This document shows, piece by piece, positions 1 to 8,445 of a stretch of DNA of 24,497 nt. The position numbers were made by a program, and so were the translations under genes. The notes under the pieces were generated by a model, which did not search any database, was not told where the DNA came from, and saw nothing but the letters and a program-made list of their open reading frames with translations. This DNA is from an uncultured Candidatus Altimarinota bacterium (GTDB lineage: Bacteria; Patescibacteriota; Gracilibacteria; CAIRYL01). The stretch is taken from contig CAMZKZ010000014.1 of assembly GCA_947311645.1 (NCBI GenBank), positions 1 through 24,497 on the forward strand, written 5' to 3'. Numbering within the stretch: the first letter of the stretch is position 1; every line of letters begins with the position of its first letter.

Positions 1-3000
1 AATCTTGTTCTGCTAATTTTTTATCATATTGTTCTTTATCTGTACCTTTAAGATTTATATGAAAAATTTCCTCTGGATAGATATTTGGTTTTGGAACATT
101 TTTAGATAAATCTGACTGCACATAAAATACATATTTCTGAATATCTCCAATAAATCGAATAGAACGATCATAAAAATCTATTTCATCTATAACATTCTCT
201 ACCTGATTTTGTGCTCTACTTGCACGCTGTGCATCCGTATATACCTCTTTCGTTATAATACTTACTGGTTCATCAACTCCATCAACCCACCGTCTTCCAA
301 ATATCTCAAAAAACATATCTGATTTTTCATCAATATTTTGTCGTAATCCTAAAAATGAAGCCCCAGAAACTTTTACATTTTTATACAATACATCATTAAA
401 ATTTGGAATAATTTCAAATGTTTCAAAATACACATTTCCAATTTCTGAAGGGATAAAAAATCCCGCAGGAAGATCATCTAATCGTGCAAAATCTGGAGTA
501 ATATCTGTAGTAAGAGGGTCCCATTGCCAATATATTTTCTCATTATCATTTTCTGTTATTTTTGAAAAATCTATAATTTTATTTAAATCTGTATTTATAC
601 TTGTATTACTTTTTGTTAAAAAATCTGGAAGAAAGTATGCATCTAAATCTAAAACTGTTTTTTCTAGCGATTCTGTAGTAGTTGATTTTTCTGTACGAAT
701 ATAATTTTTTACATCATCAATAATATTTTGCGATGCATCATCACACGATATTAATTGTTCAGCGACTTTATATTCCCATGTTTTTTTCGACATAAAATCT
801 ATAACCCCAGATGAAATCTGCATACTATCGAAATATTTTCCAAAAATAAATTCTCTATACACCGATTCTGGAATCTTTGTATATTTTTTAAAAAATTCAA
901 CATAATATTCTCCCATTGCAGGTCGCAATACCCTTTTATCAAATTTATCTAAATTATTACATGATTTCGAAGAGACAATTAGATTTTTCATATTTTCTAA
1001 TACCTCTAATTCATATTCTGCAGGAATTTTTCCGAAATCATCTTCTGTAATAAATGCATTACTTTGCTCTATAGTATCTGTACTTTCATTAAATTTTACA
1101 ACTCGTCTTGCCTTAAAAATAGGCGAATTTATAAAAACTCCTGATGTATTTTTTAATGGAATTTTTCTGTTATATGCACCATTTCCAATAATCATTTCTT
1201 TTGCATTTTGCTCTGCAATTTTACTTATTTCATAGTGTGTAAGTAATGAAGATTCTAATGCCTTTTTATATGCATATCTGAAAAAATTTGGAACTGTTTG
1301 CTTTATATATTTTTTTACAGTAAGCCCATTTAATACATCTGCATATACAACCCTATTCGATGCAAGAGCCTTTGAATAAATACTTTTTACCACATGTAAA
1401 AGAGATTGTTCAGAATCTTTTGCAGTAGATGGGTTATCATGTAAAATGAAAGTATTCAGTGTTTTTATTACTGTTTCATTATTAATAAAAGGAAACCAGC
1501 CTAATATGCTGTATGCATAATTGAGGGTTGAAATTTTTTGACATGCTAATGCCGAAGTTTCAATATTTTGAACATTTTTATACAGCTCACTTTCAAAAAG
1601 ATTTGGACGAAATTCTCGCGTATCTATTTCTTCTTTCGTATATATTCTTTCCCCTCCATCCCAAGAAAATACTGGAAGCTTTGCCTGTGTAGAAAGACAT
1701 TTTTCTTTTGCTTCTGGCTTTGTAAGTATCGAACACCCAGAGAGATACGAATTCATTGCTTTTGCACCTACTTTATGTGCATTTTTCATAATTTGCACAT
1801 CATGTAATGATGTAAATTTTACAGATTTCGATTGTATTTCTGGTGAAAAATCTGAAGTATATAAATACTCTATATCTTCATGAGCAGTATTTGTCTCTTT
1901 TTCTATTTTCCAATCAAAAAATACCTTGGTTGCATCATATAAATTATCAGACTGATACACACCACGATACAAGCTACAATCTTGTGGATCTTCTATATCT
2001 ATTACTCGTCGCCCATTTATATAGTTATATCCAAATCTAAACCCATTGTCTTTTCTTGCATCATGAGCATTTTCAATATTGACTACCTCTTTATATAGTT
2101 TCTCCCATAATTCTTTTATTTTATCGGTATCACGACTGGTAAAATCAGAAAATGTTGTAACCCCTTCTAACTCTTTTTCTAAATTTATTACAAGAGTTCG
2201 TACTCCCTCCTTTTGGTCATGCAACTCTGCTATATGCACCCAACGAAATAAATTTTTTAAAATATCAAAATGCTTTGTAAAATCATCATCTTGCAATAAA
2301 TACTGCAGTAAACCATATTCATACTCTTTCCGTATGAGGACAGCTATATAAACAGATGTATATGTAGTTTCTCCATAATATGATGGAACTTCCATTGTAG
2401 AATCAAGCTGTGAAAAATATTCTGTTGATTCTTTTTCATAAATTTTATTTATTTTTTGAATCTCATTTCCTACATATTCATCTATAAGTGAAATCATTTC
2501 AGGAACAGAATCGGTACTTTCTTGATTCCATCTTCCTGTATTTTCCACTAATTTTTGAATATTTTTTTCATATGTTTTTACAACTTCTGCATACGATGGC
2601 AATAATTTTTCTATTGAATCTTTAACATATCTATCTGCTATATCATCTAGAGCTTTTCCTGCAATTATATCTTTCGTATCTTGTATATTTTCTAAAAAAA
2701 TATGTTGATTTCCGTCTTCATCTTTTGGATACATTGCCTTTACCTCTGCAGGAATATCGGTATTAAAATTTTCATCATCAATCATATCACCAGATAGAAC
2801 CTGTAATAATTCAGAATTATATCGCAAAGATTTTCTTTCACTATTGAGATCTTGCCCTTTTTCATATTGAGAAAGTAATATTTTTTGCATTGATTTTTTT
2901 TCTTCACGAGTATTCCAAAATAAAATCTCATCTCTAATAATATCTGAAAAATTTTCTTGTCCAGAATACAATTTTTCATGCATTTCATGATTTTTATCAA

Positions 3001-3628
3001 AAAAGTTTTGTAATTCATCAATAGTACCTGGAATAACTCCATGCCAAATTTCTGCACTCGTTGCATTTACTGCAGGATTTTCTATCCATTTTTTCTCTTC
3101 TAGATCCCAAATAAATGATGGATTTTCAAAATCTGTATATGGAAAAATAGAAAGCATATCTCCAACTTCTGATTTTAAAGATGGAAGTTTTACATCTCCT
3201 ACAACAATAATTCCTCGCAAAAAAAGTCTTTCTGTATCTTCTTTTCTCCCCTCAAAATAATAATTTTCTAATATTCGATATATTTCTTCTGATGTTTTTT
3301 CTTTTGCAATAGGCAGAAGCACTACTTTTGTATCTGTATATGAATTTTGCACATCTTGTGCATATCGTTGTACCTTAAGCGATAAATCTGCATTATTATA
3401 CACATCTTCACTCACCAATACTGTTACTAAATCATGCTCTGTATCAGTATAACGAGAAAATACCTGCATATTCCCCCAAGGAAGAAAAATAGGAACTACC
3501 AACGAAATAATAATAACCGTTGAAATAATAGGCTTATATACATAAAAATTTAAAATATAAAACCATACAGTCCAGAGTTTTTTTAGTATAAATCTAAAAA
3601 TATTGGTAAGTAATTTCAAAAGAAACAT
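1..3628 (-). CDS. Giant membrane-anchored protein with gingipain (peptidase C25)-like N-terminal region, partial
   Basis: An uninterrupted reading frame of 1209 codons runs from ATG at 3628 leftwards off the window, so the C-terminus is missing. Residues about 12-50 are hydrophobic (likely a membrane anchor), placing the rest outside the cell. The segment about 65-215 reads like the Rossmann-like part of C25/gingipain-type domains: a strand LVTVLV (67-72), a long helix, the strand IIVVGDVKLP (140-149), PYTDFENP (163-170), EIWHGVIPG (193-201) and FFDKNH (209-214). These match the 'IGDLP... PEIWVGRI... YFDKNH' pattern I recall for that fold. I could not place a catalytic Cys-His pair, so it may be a non-peptidase relative. 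The remaining roughly 1000 residues are rich in Asp, Glu, Lys and Tyr with scattered Cys and no domain I recognise. A TATAAT box lies 40 nt upstream. Being coding is certain; the fold is moderate; the function is unknown. Confidence 0.75.
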   Translation of the reverse strand, partial: MFLLKLLTNIFRFILKKLWTVWFYILNFYVYKPIISTVIIISLVVPIFLPWGNMQVFSRYTDTEHDLVTVLVSEDVYNNADLSLKVQRYAQDVQNSYTDTKVVLLPIAKEKTSEEIYRILENYYFEGRKEDTERLFLRGIIVVGDVKLPSLKSEVGDMLSIFPYTDFENPSFIWDLEEKKWIENPAVNATSAEIWHGVIPGTIDELQNFFDKNHEMHEKLYSGQENFSDIIRDEILFWNTREEKKSMQKILLSQYEKGQDLNSERKSLRYNSELLQVLSGDMIDDENFNTDIPAEVKAMYPKDEDGNQHIFLENIQDTKDIIAGKALDDIADRYVKDSIEKLLPSYAEVVKTYEKNIQKLVENTGRWNQESTDSVPEMISLIDEYVGNEIQKINKIYEKESTEYFSQLDSTMEVPSYYGETTYTSVYIAVLIRKEYEYGLLQYLLQDDDFTKHFDILKNLFRWVHIAELHDQKEGVRTLVINLEKELEGVTTFSDFTSRDTDKIKELWEKLYKEVVNIENAHDARKDNGFRFGYNYINGRRVIDIEDPQDCSLYRGVYQSDNLYDATKVFFDWKIEKETNTAHEDIEYLYTSDFSPEIQSKSVKFTSLHDVQIMKNAHKVGAKAMNSYLSGCSILTKPEAKEKCLSTQAKLPVFSWDGGERIYTKEEIDTREFRPNLFESELYKNVQNIETSALACQKISTLNYAYSILGWFPFINNETVIKTLNTFILHDNPSTAKDSEQSLLHVVKSIYSKALASNRVVYADVLNGLTVKKYIKQTVPNFFRYAYKKALESSLLTHYEISKIAEQNAKEMIIGNGAYNRKIPLKNTSGVFINSPIFKARRVVKFNESTDTIEQSNAFITEDDFGKIPAEYELEVLENMKNLIVSSKSCNNLDKFDKRVLRPAMGEYYVEFFKKYTKIPESVYREFIFGKYFDSMQISSGVIDFMSKKTWEYKVAEQLISCDDASQNIIDDVKNYIRTEKSTTTESLEKTVLDLDAYFLPDFLTKSNTSINTDLNKIIDFSKITENDNEKIYWQWDPLTTDITPDFARLDDLPAGFFIPSEIGNVYFETFEIIPNFNDVLYKNVKVSGASFLGLRQNIDEKSDMFFEIFGRRWVDGVDEPVSIITKEVYTDAQRASRAQNQVENVIDEIDFYDRSIRFIGDIQKYVFYVQSDLSKNVPKPNIYPEEIFHINLKGTDKEQYDKKLAEQD

Positions 3629-3667
3629 GTGTATATATTGTTATAAGTGCTTGAAATAAATCAAAAC

Positions 3668-3673
3668 ATTATA
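3668..3673 (-). promoter_or_regulatory. Candidate -10 box (TATAAT) for the giant C25-like gene
   Basis: TATAAT read on the minus strand, 39 nt before the ATG at 3628. No good -35 hexamer is seen at 16-18 nt. A hairpin (arms 3682-3689 and 3698-3705, 8 bp) sits just upstream of the box. Confidence 0.35.
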
Positions 3674-3720
3674 CAGTATTTTCAATATTTTTACGAGAAT
3701 ATTGAGAAAAAACAGCTTAC

Positions 3721-3761
3721 AAAAAATAAGTATATTGTATAAACAACTTTACTTATTTTTT
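3721..3761 (-). terminator. Rho-independent terminator after the GT-C-like gene
   Basis: Perfect 12-bp inverted repeat (AAAAAATAAGTA at 3721-3732 with TACTTATTTTTT at 3750-3761) around a 17-nt loop, about 70 nt downstream of the stop at 3833. On the minus strand the stem ends in a run of six T. It separates the membrane-protein gene from the giant gene. Confidence 0.55.
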
Positions 3762-3832
3762 ATTCTCTCACAAGATACCCAATAAACACTCTCTTCTTTT
3801 TTCTATTTGTTCTTTTTTCTTTTTTCTGTTTT

Positions 3833-5650
3833 TTATTTTTCTATTCTTCTATACAACACTCCTCTACTTCCTAAATCTACAATTTTTTCAAAATATCTAT
3901 TAAAAAATTCTTCATTTATTTTTATCTTATATTCTAAAGATGCAGAATTATCAACAAAAATATACTCTATATTTTCATTTTCTATAATTTTCAATACCTC
4001 TTGATACTTTAGCTTTTTATACTTTCCAGCATACTCCCCTCCTGAATAAATAATTTTTGCAATTTCTACTTTCTTTTCCCAATCCATTCCATACGACCCT
4101 ATCCAACCTCTATACCCCATAAAAATAGGGTTCGACAATAAAGGTGAAATAAAATGATGATAATAATCAGAGGTTAAAATAAGTGCACCAGAATCTATTT
4201 TTTGCTCAATATATTTTGAATCGTGAATTTCTTGTGCAGAAAATATTTGATAATGATCATCATCGACTCCAGACCAAAACATTATTACCCCACTCATCAC
4301 AGAAAAAAGAAAAAGAATTCCTGAATACAGCTTTCCAAAGCCCCCAAAAGAGTTCCATACATATACAAAAACAATACTTGCAGACATACTAAAAAACAAT
4401 CCAGACCACAAAAGAACTTTAGTATTATCCCAAGGATTACTCTGTAATTGCCAAATAGAAAATACTCCTAAAAGAATAGCTGAAGCGAGTAAAAAATTAT
4501 ACAAGAGAGCAGTATTATTATTTATACTTATTTTTTGTATTACAATACGGTAAAGAGGTCTTACGAGAAGTAAGCCCCCTAATACAAATACAATACCCCA
4601 ATTCAAAAGTAAGTATTCAAAAATATTATTCCCCTCTCCAAATGGAAACAGTGAAAACGCACTCACACCTCCTTTTTTTTGGAATAATACATATAAAAAG
4701 GGAAGACTTGTACACATCGCACCCAAACCAAGAGAAAAATAATATTTAAAATTTTCTACAAAAGAAAGTGTAGAAACATGCATCTGTGTATTTATAAGTA
4801 TATTATGAATACTGGAAGATACAAACAACAGCAGAAAAAGAAAGAAAAAATAAAAAAATGTATGCGTATGAATAAATGACAAAAGACCTATTCCCAACCC
4901 AATAGAAAAATAAATACAATATCTTCTAAATTGTTTATTTTTATTATTTTCTTCTGTTGTATTTTCTTTTGTCATTTCTATATTTTGTATTTTTACAAAT
5001 ACCCCAAGCATAAATGTCCCAATTGCCATTCCCCAAAGAAATGAACGCTGAGGAATAAATGTTGTAAGAAAAAACGATTTCCAATTAAAAACATACCCCA
5101 TTTCCGAAAGAGTATTGCCAAGAAAATGAATATCATATTCATAATCTTTTAGATTTTTCCATGTTTCAGAGAATAAATTATATTCTTGCAATGTAAAATA
5201 TGCTTGTGCTCCTGCTAAAAAGAAAAATATAATTGGCGTTAAAAATGCTGTATATATATTTTTCGTAAGCTGATATGTTAAAAAATAAATTCCCGATAAC
5301 AATAATACAGTTCCTACATACATAGGAAATAGCATAGAAAAAACTATATTATCGGTTATCTGTAAGAGTATTCCAGATAACCAATTTACAAAAAATGGAT
5401 ACGCCAAAAGTTCACCAGAATAAATTGGATTATTTTGAATAACCTGTAAAAAATCTAATTTTTCAAATGCCTGCACTTGTGCCATGTGCATCATCCAATC
5501 AGAATTTAATGTCCATGAAAATGTTTTAAGATTTCCAAATGCATCAAAATAAAAAGATTGAGAAATATAATAGAATAAAAAACTTCCAAAAGTGAAAAGA
5601 AGAAGAAATAATCCAATATATTTATGTCCTTTAGTTTTTGTATTATGCAT
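3833..5650 (-). CDS. Polytopic membrane protein, GT-C glycosyltransferase-like
   Basis: 605 residues from ATG 5650. A first TM follows a short Lys-rich N-terminus, then about a dozen hydrophobic segments fill the protein to roughly residue 455, and a soluble C-terminal domain follows. The first large loop carries an acidic/aromatic/His motif (SDWMMH, Asp51 to His55), as expected for the catalytic loop of GT-C lipid-linked sugar transferases. The tail has the block GYRGW (512-516), then a Rossmann-like half with IEYIFVDN, like many uncharacterised bacterial GT-C-type membrane proteins. The likely job is sugar transfer to a lipid or surface polymer at the outer membrane face; no substrate can be named. 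The frame opens further to GTG at 5704, but those codons are made of a terminator hairpin (5655-5691), so I prefer ATG 5650. TAG sits in frame directly before that GTG. Confidence 0.7.
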   Translation of the reverse strand: MHNTKTKGHKYIGLFLLLFTFGSFLFYYISQSFYFDAFGNLKTFSWTLNSDWMMHMAQVQAFEKLDFLQVIQNNPIYSGELLAYPFFVNWLSGILLQITDNIVFSMLFPMYVGTVLLLSGIYFLTYQLTKNIYTAFLTPIIFFFLAGAQAYFTLQEYNLFSETWKNLKDYEYDIHFLGNTLSEMGYVFNWKSFFLTTFIPQRSFLWGMAIGTFMLGVFVKIQNIEMTKENTTEENNKNKQFRRYCIYFSIGLGIGLLSFIHTHTFFYFFFLFLLLFVSSSIHNILINTQMHVSTLSFVENFKYYFSLGLGAMCTSLPFLYVLFQKKGGVSAFSLFPFGEGNNIFEYLLLNWGIVFVLGGLLLVRPLYRIVIQKISINNNTALLYNFLLASAILLGVFSIWQLQSNPWDNTKVLLWSGLFFSMSASIVFVYVWNSFGGFGKLYSGILFLFSVMSGVIMFWSGVDDDHYQIFSAQEIHDSKYIEQKIDSGALILTSDYYHHFISPLLSNPIFMGYRGWIGSYGMDWEKKVEIAKIIYSGGEYAGKYKKLKYQEVLKIIENENIEYIFVDNSASLEYKIKINEEFFNRYFEKIVDLGSRGVLYRRIEK

Positions 5651-5654
5651 CGTA

Positions 5655-5691
5655 TAAAAAAAATACTGTATATTCTGTAATATACAGTATT
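5655..5691 (-). terminator. Terminator (or attenuator) between the FecR-domain gene and the GT-C-like gene
   Basis: Perfect 12-bp inverted repeat, AATACTGTATAT (5662-5673) with ATATACAGTATT (5680-5691), six-nt loop. On the minus strand it runs directly into eight T. It starts 33 nt after the TGA of the FecR gene and ends only about 5 nt before the preferred ATG (5650) of the next gene, so it could end the upstream transcript or control read-through. Confidence 0.7.
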
Positions 5692-5723
5692 GTATCTCCT
5701 TCACCTACTTTATTCAATTATTT

Positions 5724-7421
5724 TCAGTTATTTTCAGTATCTATAGGTTCTATAGTTGTGATATCAATCTCTTCTGCAGACATATGGAGCACTGCATCAT
5801 CTTCTATACTTTTTTCTAAGAAATTTTCTTCCAATTTTTTTCTTCGCTCTTTTACTATTTCTTTTACATCATTTGGAGAATCCATCTCTATTCTTCTTAA
5901 TAATTCTATACTCTCTTCAGATTCTGGAATTTTATCCAATATATTTAAGGCTGTGGTTTTTCGAGAATTTTCGAATTCAAATGCATCTATTTGCTGAGAA
6001 AAACTATTCACTGCTGCATTTATTTTTACTTCTTTTTGAATTGCCCTTCTTTCTTCTGCAATTTGCTGTGCTGTGCGTTTTTGAACTTTTTCTCCCAATT
6101 CATCAGTGTTATTTTCCTTTTCAGTATTAGTATTTACTATATTTTCCTCTTTTTCTTCAAGAGGAAGAGAATCACCCTCTATACTAAATGTTTCCACAGA
6201 TGAGGTATTATTATTTTTCGTTTTTTCTTCTCTATATACCACCGGTCGTCTATATCGCACTATTGCTGGCGTTACACTTGGCTCTGGAGTTTCCGCAATA
6301 TCTTCAGCTAAAATATCTTCTTTTGTATGCGCAGAATCAAGAACCAGAAGTAAAGAATTAATATCATTTAAAAAGAGTGATAACTCTTCATCTGTTGGGT
6401 CTGAATCTAAAAATTCTTCTACCTGAGATGATAATGCAGACATAATATACCGCTCTTGCATTTTTTCAGAAACTCTATCCATATATTCTTTTGTATATGA
6501 TAGATCTTTTGAAAGATTATTTTCCACCCATTTTGAATCATAAAATGATCCAGGAATCACCTCATTTAATGGACTAAATGTATCAAAAATAGAAAATTGC
6601 AACATTTCTGCTTTTTTCAACAAAATAGTATTTGCAACATTTATTGCATTTATTGTAATGGTTGCAGAATTCTCTAGTGCATATACCCACTCCTTTCCTT
6701 CTTTATAATGTACCGATAAGGTTGCTCTATTTGGAAGAATAGTAAAACTTGGTGTATACAAATGAAATGCTTCTTTTTCAGAAAGAGATGAATCTTTAAA
6801 TGTCTTTAGCCAAACATTTCCATGCAATAATACTACCTCAATTTGTCCAGTTGAAAATAACAACGAATGTGGATTTATTGTTACAATTTTTACTTCTGTA
6901 TTTTCTGCAAGCCGTAAGATACTTCCGTCAAAAAATACAATTTCAGCTCCTGCACCTTCTCCAGTTGTTACAATATCAGAGGTATATAATTCCTGATATT
7001 CAATAGGATCAAAGACTTCCGAAGACCGTAATATATCGACATCTCCAGAAAGCGTTCGTAAAACAGATGGTTCCAATGCTAAGGATTTTGAAACAGATAC
7101 TACAGAAAATAATGGCAAAATAAACAATGTTGCCGCAATTCCTGTTCCTAAAAATGCCATTCCTTTTAAGAATGTTCTATTTGTATTTTTAAAAAATTGA
7201 AAAATTGTTGTTTTAAGATCAGAAAGCAAAACACTCATACTCCAATCTCTTTCTATTTTTAATACAAGTTTAGACTCTGGAATATGTACTTTCTCTATAT
7301 ATTCAACAAAAAAACTCTTATCTTTTTTTGTCATTTTTTCAAATAAATCAGCACGCAAATTTTCTCTAAAATTGTCTGAAGGCTTTGAATGGTGCCGAAG
7401 CTTTGACCAAATTGAATCCAA
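5724..7421 (-). CDS. Membrane-anchored FecR-domain protein
   Basis: 565 residues. Residues 1-80 form a charged cytoplasmic-type N-terminus (LRADLFEKM at 22-30), 86-108 is a single TM, and 120-275 is a FecR-like beta domain (SGDVDI; ELYTSDIVTTGEGAGAEIVFFDGS; LRLAENTEVKI; LLHGNVWLKT). In FecR families this domain lies outside the membrane and relays signals to an ECF sigma factor through the N-terminus. Here no sigma gene is adjacent; one lies about 10 kb away (17118-17687). Residues 300-565 are acidic, Glu/Asn-rich and mostly helical, with a Pro-containing stretch near 378-395. The first codon is TTG at 7421; ATG at residue 30 is an alternative, but the preceding residues look like conserved N-terminus. 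A TATACT box ends 6 nt before the TTG. The gene ends in TGA, followed one codon later by TAA: the only TGA stop in the window. Confidence 0.75.
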   Translation of the reverse strand: MDSIWSKLRHHSKPSDNFRENLRADLFEKMTKKDKSFFVEYIEKVHIPESKLVLKIERDWSMSVLLSDLKTTIFQFFKNTNRTFLKGMAFLGTGIAATLFILPLFSVVSVSKSLALEPSVLRTLSGDVDILRSSEVFDPIEYQELYTSDIVTTGEGAGAEIVFFDGSILRLAENTEVKIVTINPHSLLFSTGQIEVVLLHGNVWLKTFKDSSLSEKEAFHLYTPSFTILPNRATLSVHYKEGKEWVYALENSATITINAINVANTILLKKAEMLQFSIFDTFSPLNEVIPGSFYDSKWVENNLSKDLSYTKEYMDRVSEKMQERYIMSALSSQVEEFLDSDPTDEELSLFLNDINSLLLVLDSAHTKEDILAEDIAETPEPSVTPAIVRYRRPVVYREEKTKNNNTSSVETFSIEGDSLPLEEKEENIVNTNTEKENNTDELGEKVQKRTAQQIAEERRAIQKEVKINAAVNSFSQQIDAFEFENSRKTTALNILDKIPESEESIELLRRIEMDSPNDVKEIVKERRKKLEENFLEKSIEDDAVLHMSAEEIDITTIEPIDTENN

Positions 7422-7495
7422 AAAAATAGTATAAAAGAATGTACAGCTTACTCAGTAATTACAACGAAGAATATCGAAAGAATGTTTCACTTTTT

Positions 7496-7984
7496 TTATA
7501 TTTTTTGCAATACATCAAGAATATATAAAAGTGCAAAAGTTGTTGCATCGTGCTGAATACTTGCTCTTGATTTAATTTCTTTTTCATTAAAGTTCATAAT
7601 ATGTGTTTTAAGCAATATTCCTTTAATATAAAAACCAAAAAAAACTTTTCCTGTATCAACTCGTCCACTTGTAGAAACCCCAATATCTGCGACATTTCTT
7701 TTCGCAATTCTCTCTGCCATTTGGGCAACAATTTTCTCATCATATACACCAACCTCATTGATAAGTCTAATATCGACTCCTGCACTATGCACCTTTGAAT
7801 GCTCACTATAACACACTACACCCGCTGTAAATACTGTCGAACTTCCACTTATTTCTGTGAATGCAGATGCTATTCTTCCTCCTGTAATACTTTCTGCTGT
7901 TGCGATTGTATATTTTTTTTCTTTACATATTCTAAATATATGTTCTACCAATTCTTTATTCCCCATATTACCCATATTTTTCAT
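7496..7984 (-). CDS. pncC: CinA C-terminal domain / nicotinamide-nucleotide amidase-like protein
   Basis: 162 residues, the usual size of a stand-alone CinA-C/PncC protein, which deamidates NMN to nicotinate mononucleotide in pyridine-nucleotide salvage. Visible family blocks are ATAESITGG (28-36, with the catalytic-type Ser32), SGSSTVFTAGVVCYS (46-60), K64, and MAERI (89-93) after a helix. The usual TG(I/V)AGP-GG segment is altered to VSTSGRVDTGK (103-113), and the later Arg-containing segment is weakly kept (KSRASI 138-143), so activity may differ from PncC. There is no CinA N-terminal molybdopterin-like domain. It is the last gene before the FecR gene (74 nt gap). Start ATG 7984; ATGs at residues 4 and 7 are equally possible, and no Shine-Dalgarno decides. 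Confidence 0.8.
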   Translation of the reverse strand: MKNMGNMGNKELVEHIFRICKEKKYTIATAESITGGRIASAFTEISGSSTVFTAGVVCYSEHSKVHSAGVDIRLINEVGVYDEKIVAQMAERIAKRNVADIGVSTSGRVDTGKVFFGFYIKGILLKTHIMNFNEKEIKSRASIQHDATTFALLYILDVLQKI

Positions 7985-8011
7985 ATAAATTATAGATATA
8001 AAAAGTGTAAC

Positions 8012-8039
8012 AAAAAAAGAGCATAAATGCTCTTTTTTT
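8012..8039. terminator. Bidirectional hairpin terminator downstream of the RRM gene
   Basis: AAAAAAA GAGCA TAAA TGCTC TTTTTTT: a short GC-containing stem (8019-8023 with 8028-8032) flanked by A7 and T7, which extend the stem and give a U-tract on either strand. It sits 28 nt after the RRM gene stop at 8067 and just before pncC. Confidence 0.8.
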
Positions 8040-8066
8040 GTATAAACAGAAATGTTTAGTTATAAA

Positions 8067-8336
8067 TTAGTCTCGTGGTCGAGCTTCATTTACAATAATA
8101 GCTCGTGGAGTTCGTCCATCTTGAGCATCAAACTCTTGTTCATTCCACATTTCGATAGCTGCTGCAGCTCCTTCTGTAGTTTCCATTTCTACAAATCCGA
8201 ATCCTCGTGATCGACCTGTTTCTCGATCAGTAATAACTCGAGCAGAAATAACTGTACCAGCTTGTTCGAATGCTTCTCGAAGCATTTCATCAGAAACTCC
8301 CCAAGGAAGACTTCCTACAAATAATTTAGTTTCCAT
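8067..8336 (-). CDS. Single-RRM RNA-binding protein
   Basis: 89 residues, essentially one RNA recognition motif. RNP2 is LFVGSL (5-10) and RNP1 is RGFGFVEM (44-51), with the standard beta-alpha-beta-beta-alpha-beta order and the loop TDRETGRS before RNP1. It is like the small glycine-light RRM proteins of cyanobacteria and other bacteria, which bind single-stranded RNA and often act as RNA chaperones or in RNA localisation. There is no extra domain and no Gly-rich tail. All visible arginines are CGA codons. It has its own terminator (8012-8039) and a 109-nt spacer after recN, so it is probably a monocistronic, well-expressed gene. Confidence 0.92.
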   Translation of the reverse strand: METKLFVGSLPWGVSDEMLREAFEQAGTVISARVITDRETGRSRGFGFVEMETTEGAAAAIEMWNEQEFDAQDGRTPRAIIVNEARPRD

Positions 8337-8445
8337 ATATATAATATGTAAAGAATAATAACAATTTCTCTGTACTTACCTATCATTACCCAAAAACTGG
8401 AAAAATGCGGACCCGAACTTCAATAATTGCGTAAAGTATTCTCTC

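Noticed and set aside
1568..2351. Short plus-strand reading frames of 65-90 codons opposite the giant gene
   Set aside because: They lie antisense inside a 1209-codon frame, have no family signal and show the Phe/Ser/Cys-rich look of complement translations.
3680..3707. Hairpin upstream of the giant gene as a riboswitch or second terminator
   Set aside because: Only an 8-bp AT-rich stem with no T-run on the useful side; common by chance at this base composition.
5650..5704. GTG start at 5704 for the GT-C-like protein
   Set aside because: The added 18 codons are made of the terminator hairpin and its T-run; ATG 5650 gives a normal Lys-rich N-terminus before TM1.
5873..6426. Several plus-strand frames opposite the acidic tail of the FecR-domain gene
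   Set aside because: Phe/Ser/Leu-rich antisense shadows of Glu/Lys-rich coding sequence, with no domain or start signal.
7422..7480. Upstream extension of the FecR gene if TGA were read as an amino acid
   Set aside because: The extended frame (through an in-frame TGA) gives no recognisable sequence and runs over a promoter-like TATACT; it does not prove recoding.
8337..8445. Possible small RNA in the recN-RRM spacer, which is locally more GC-rich near 8405-8420
   Set aside because: No stable stem, promoter or terminator found; too little to call.
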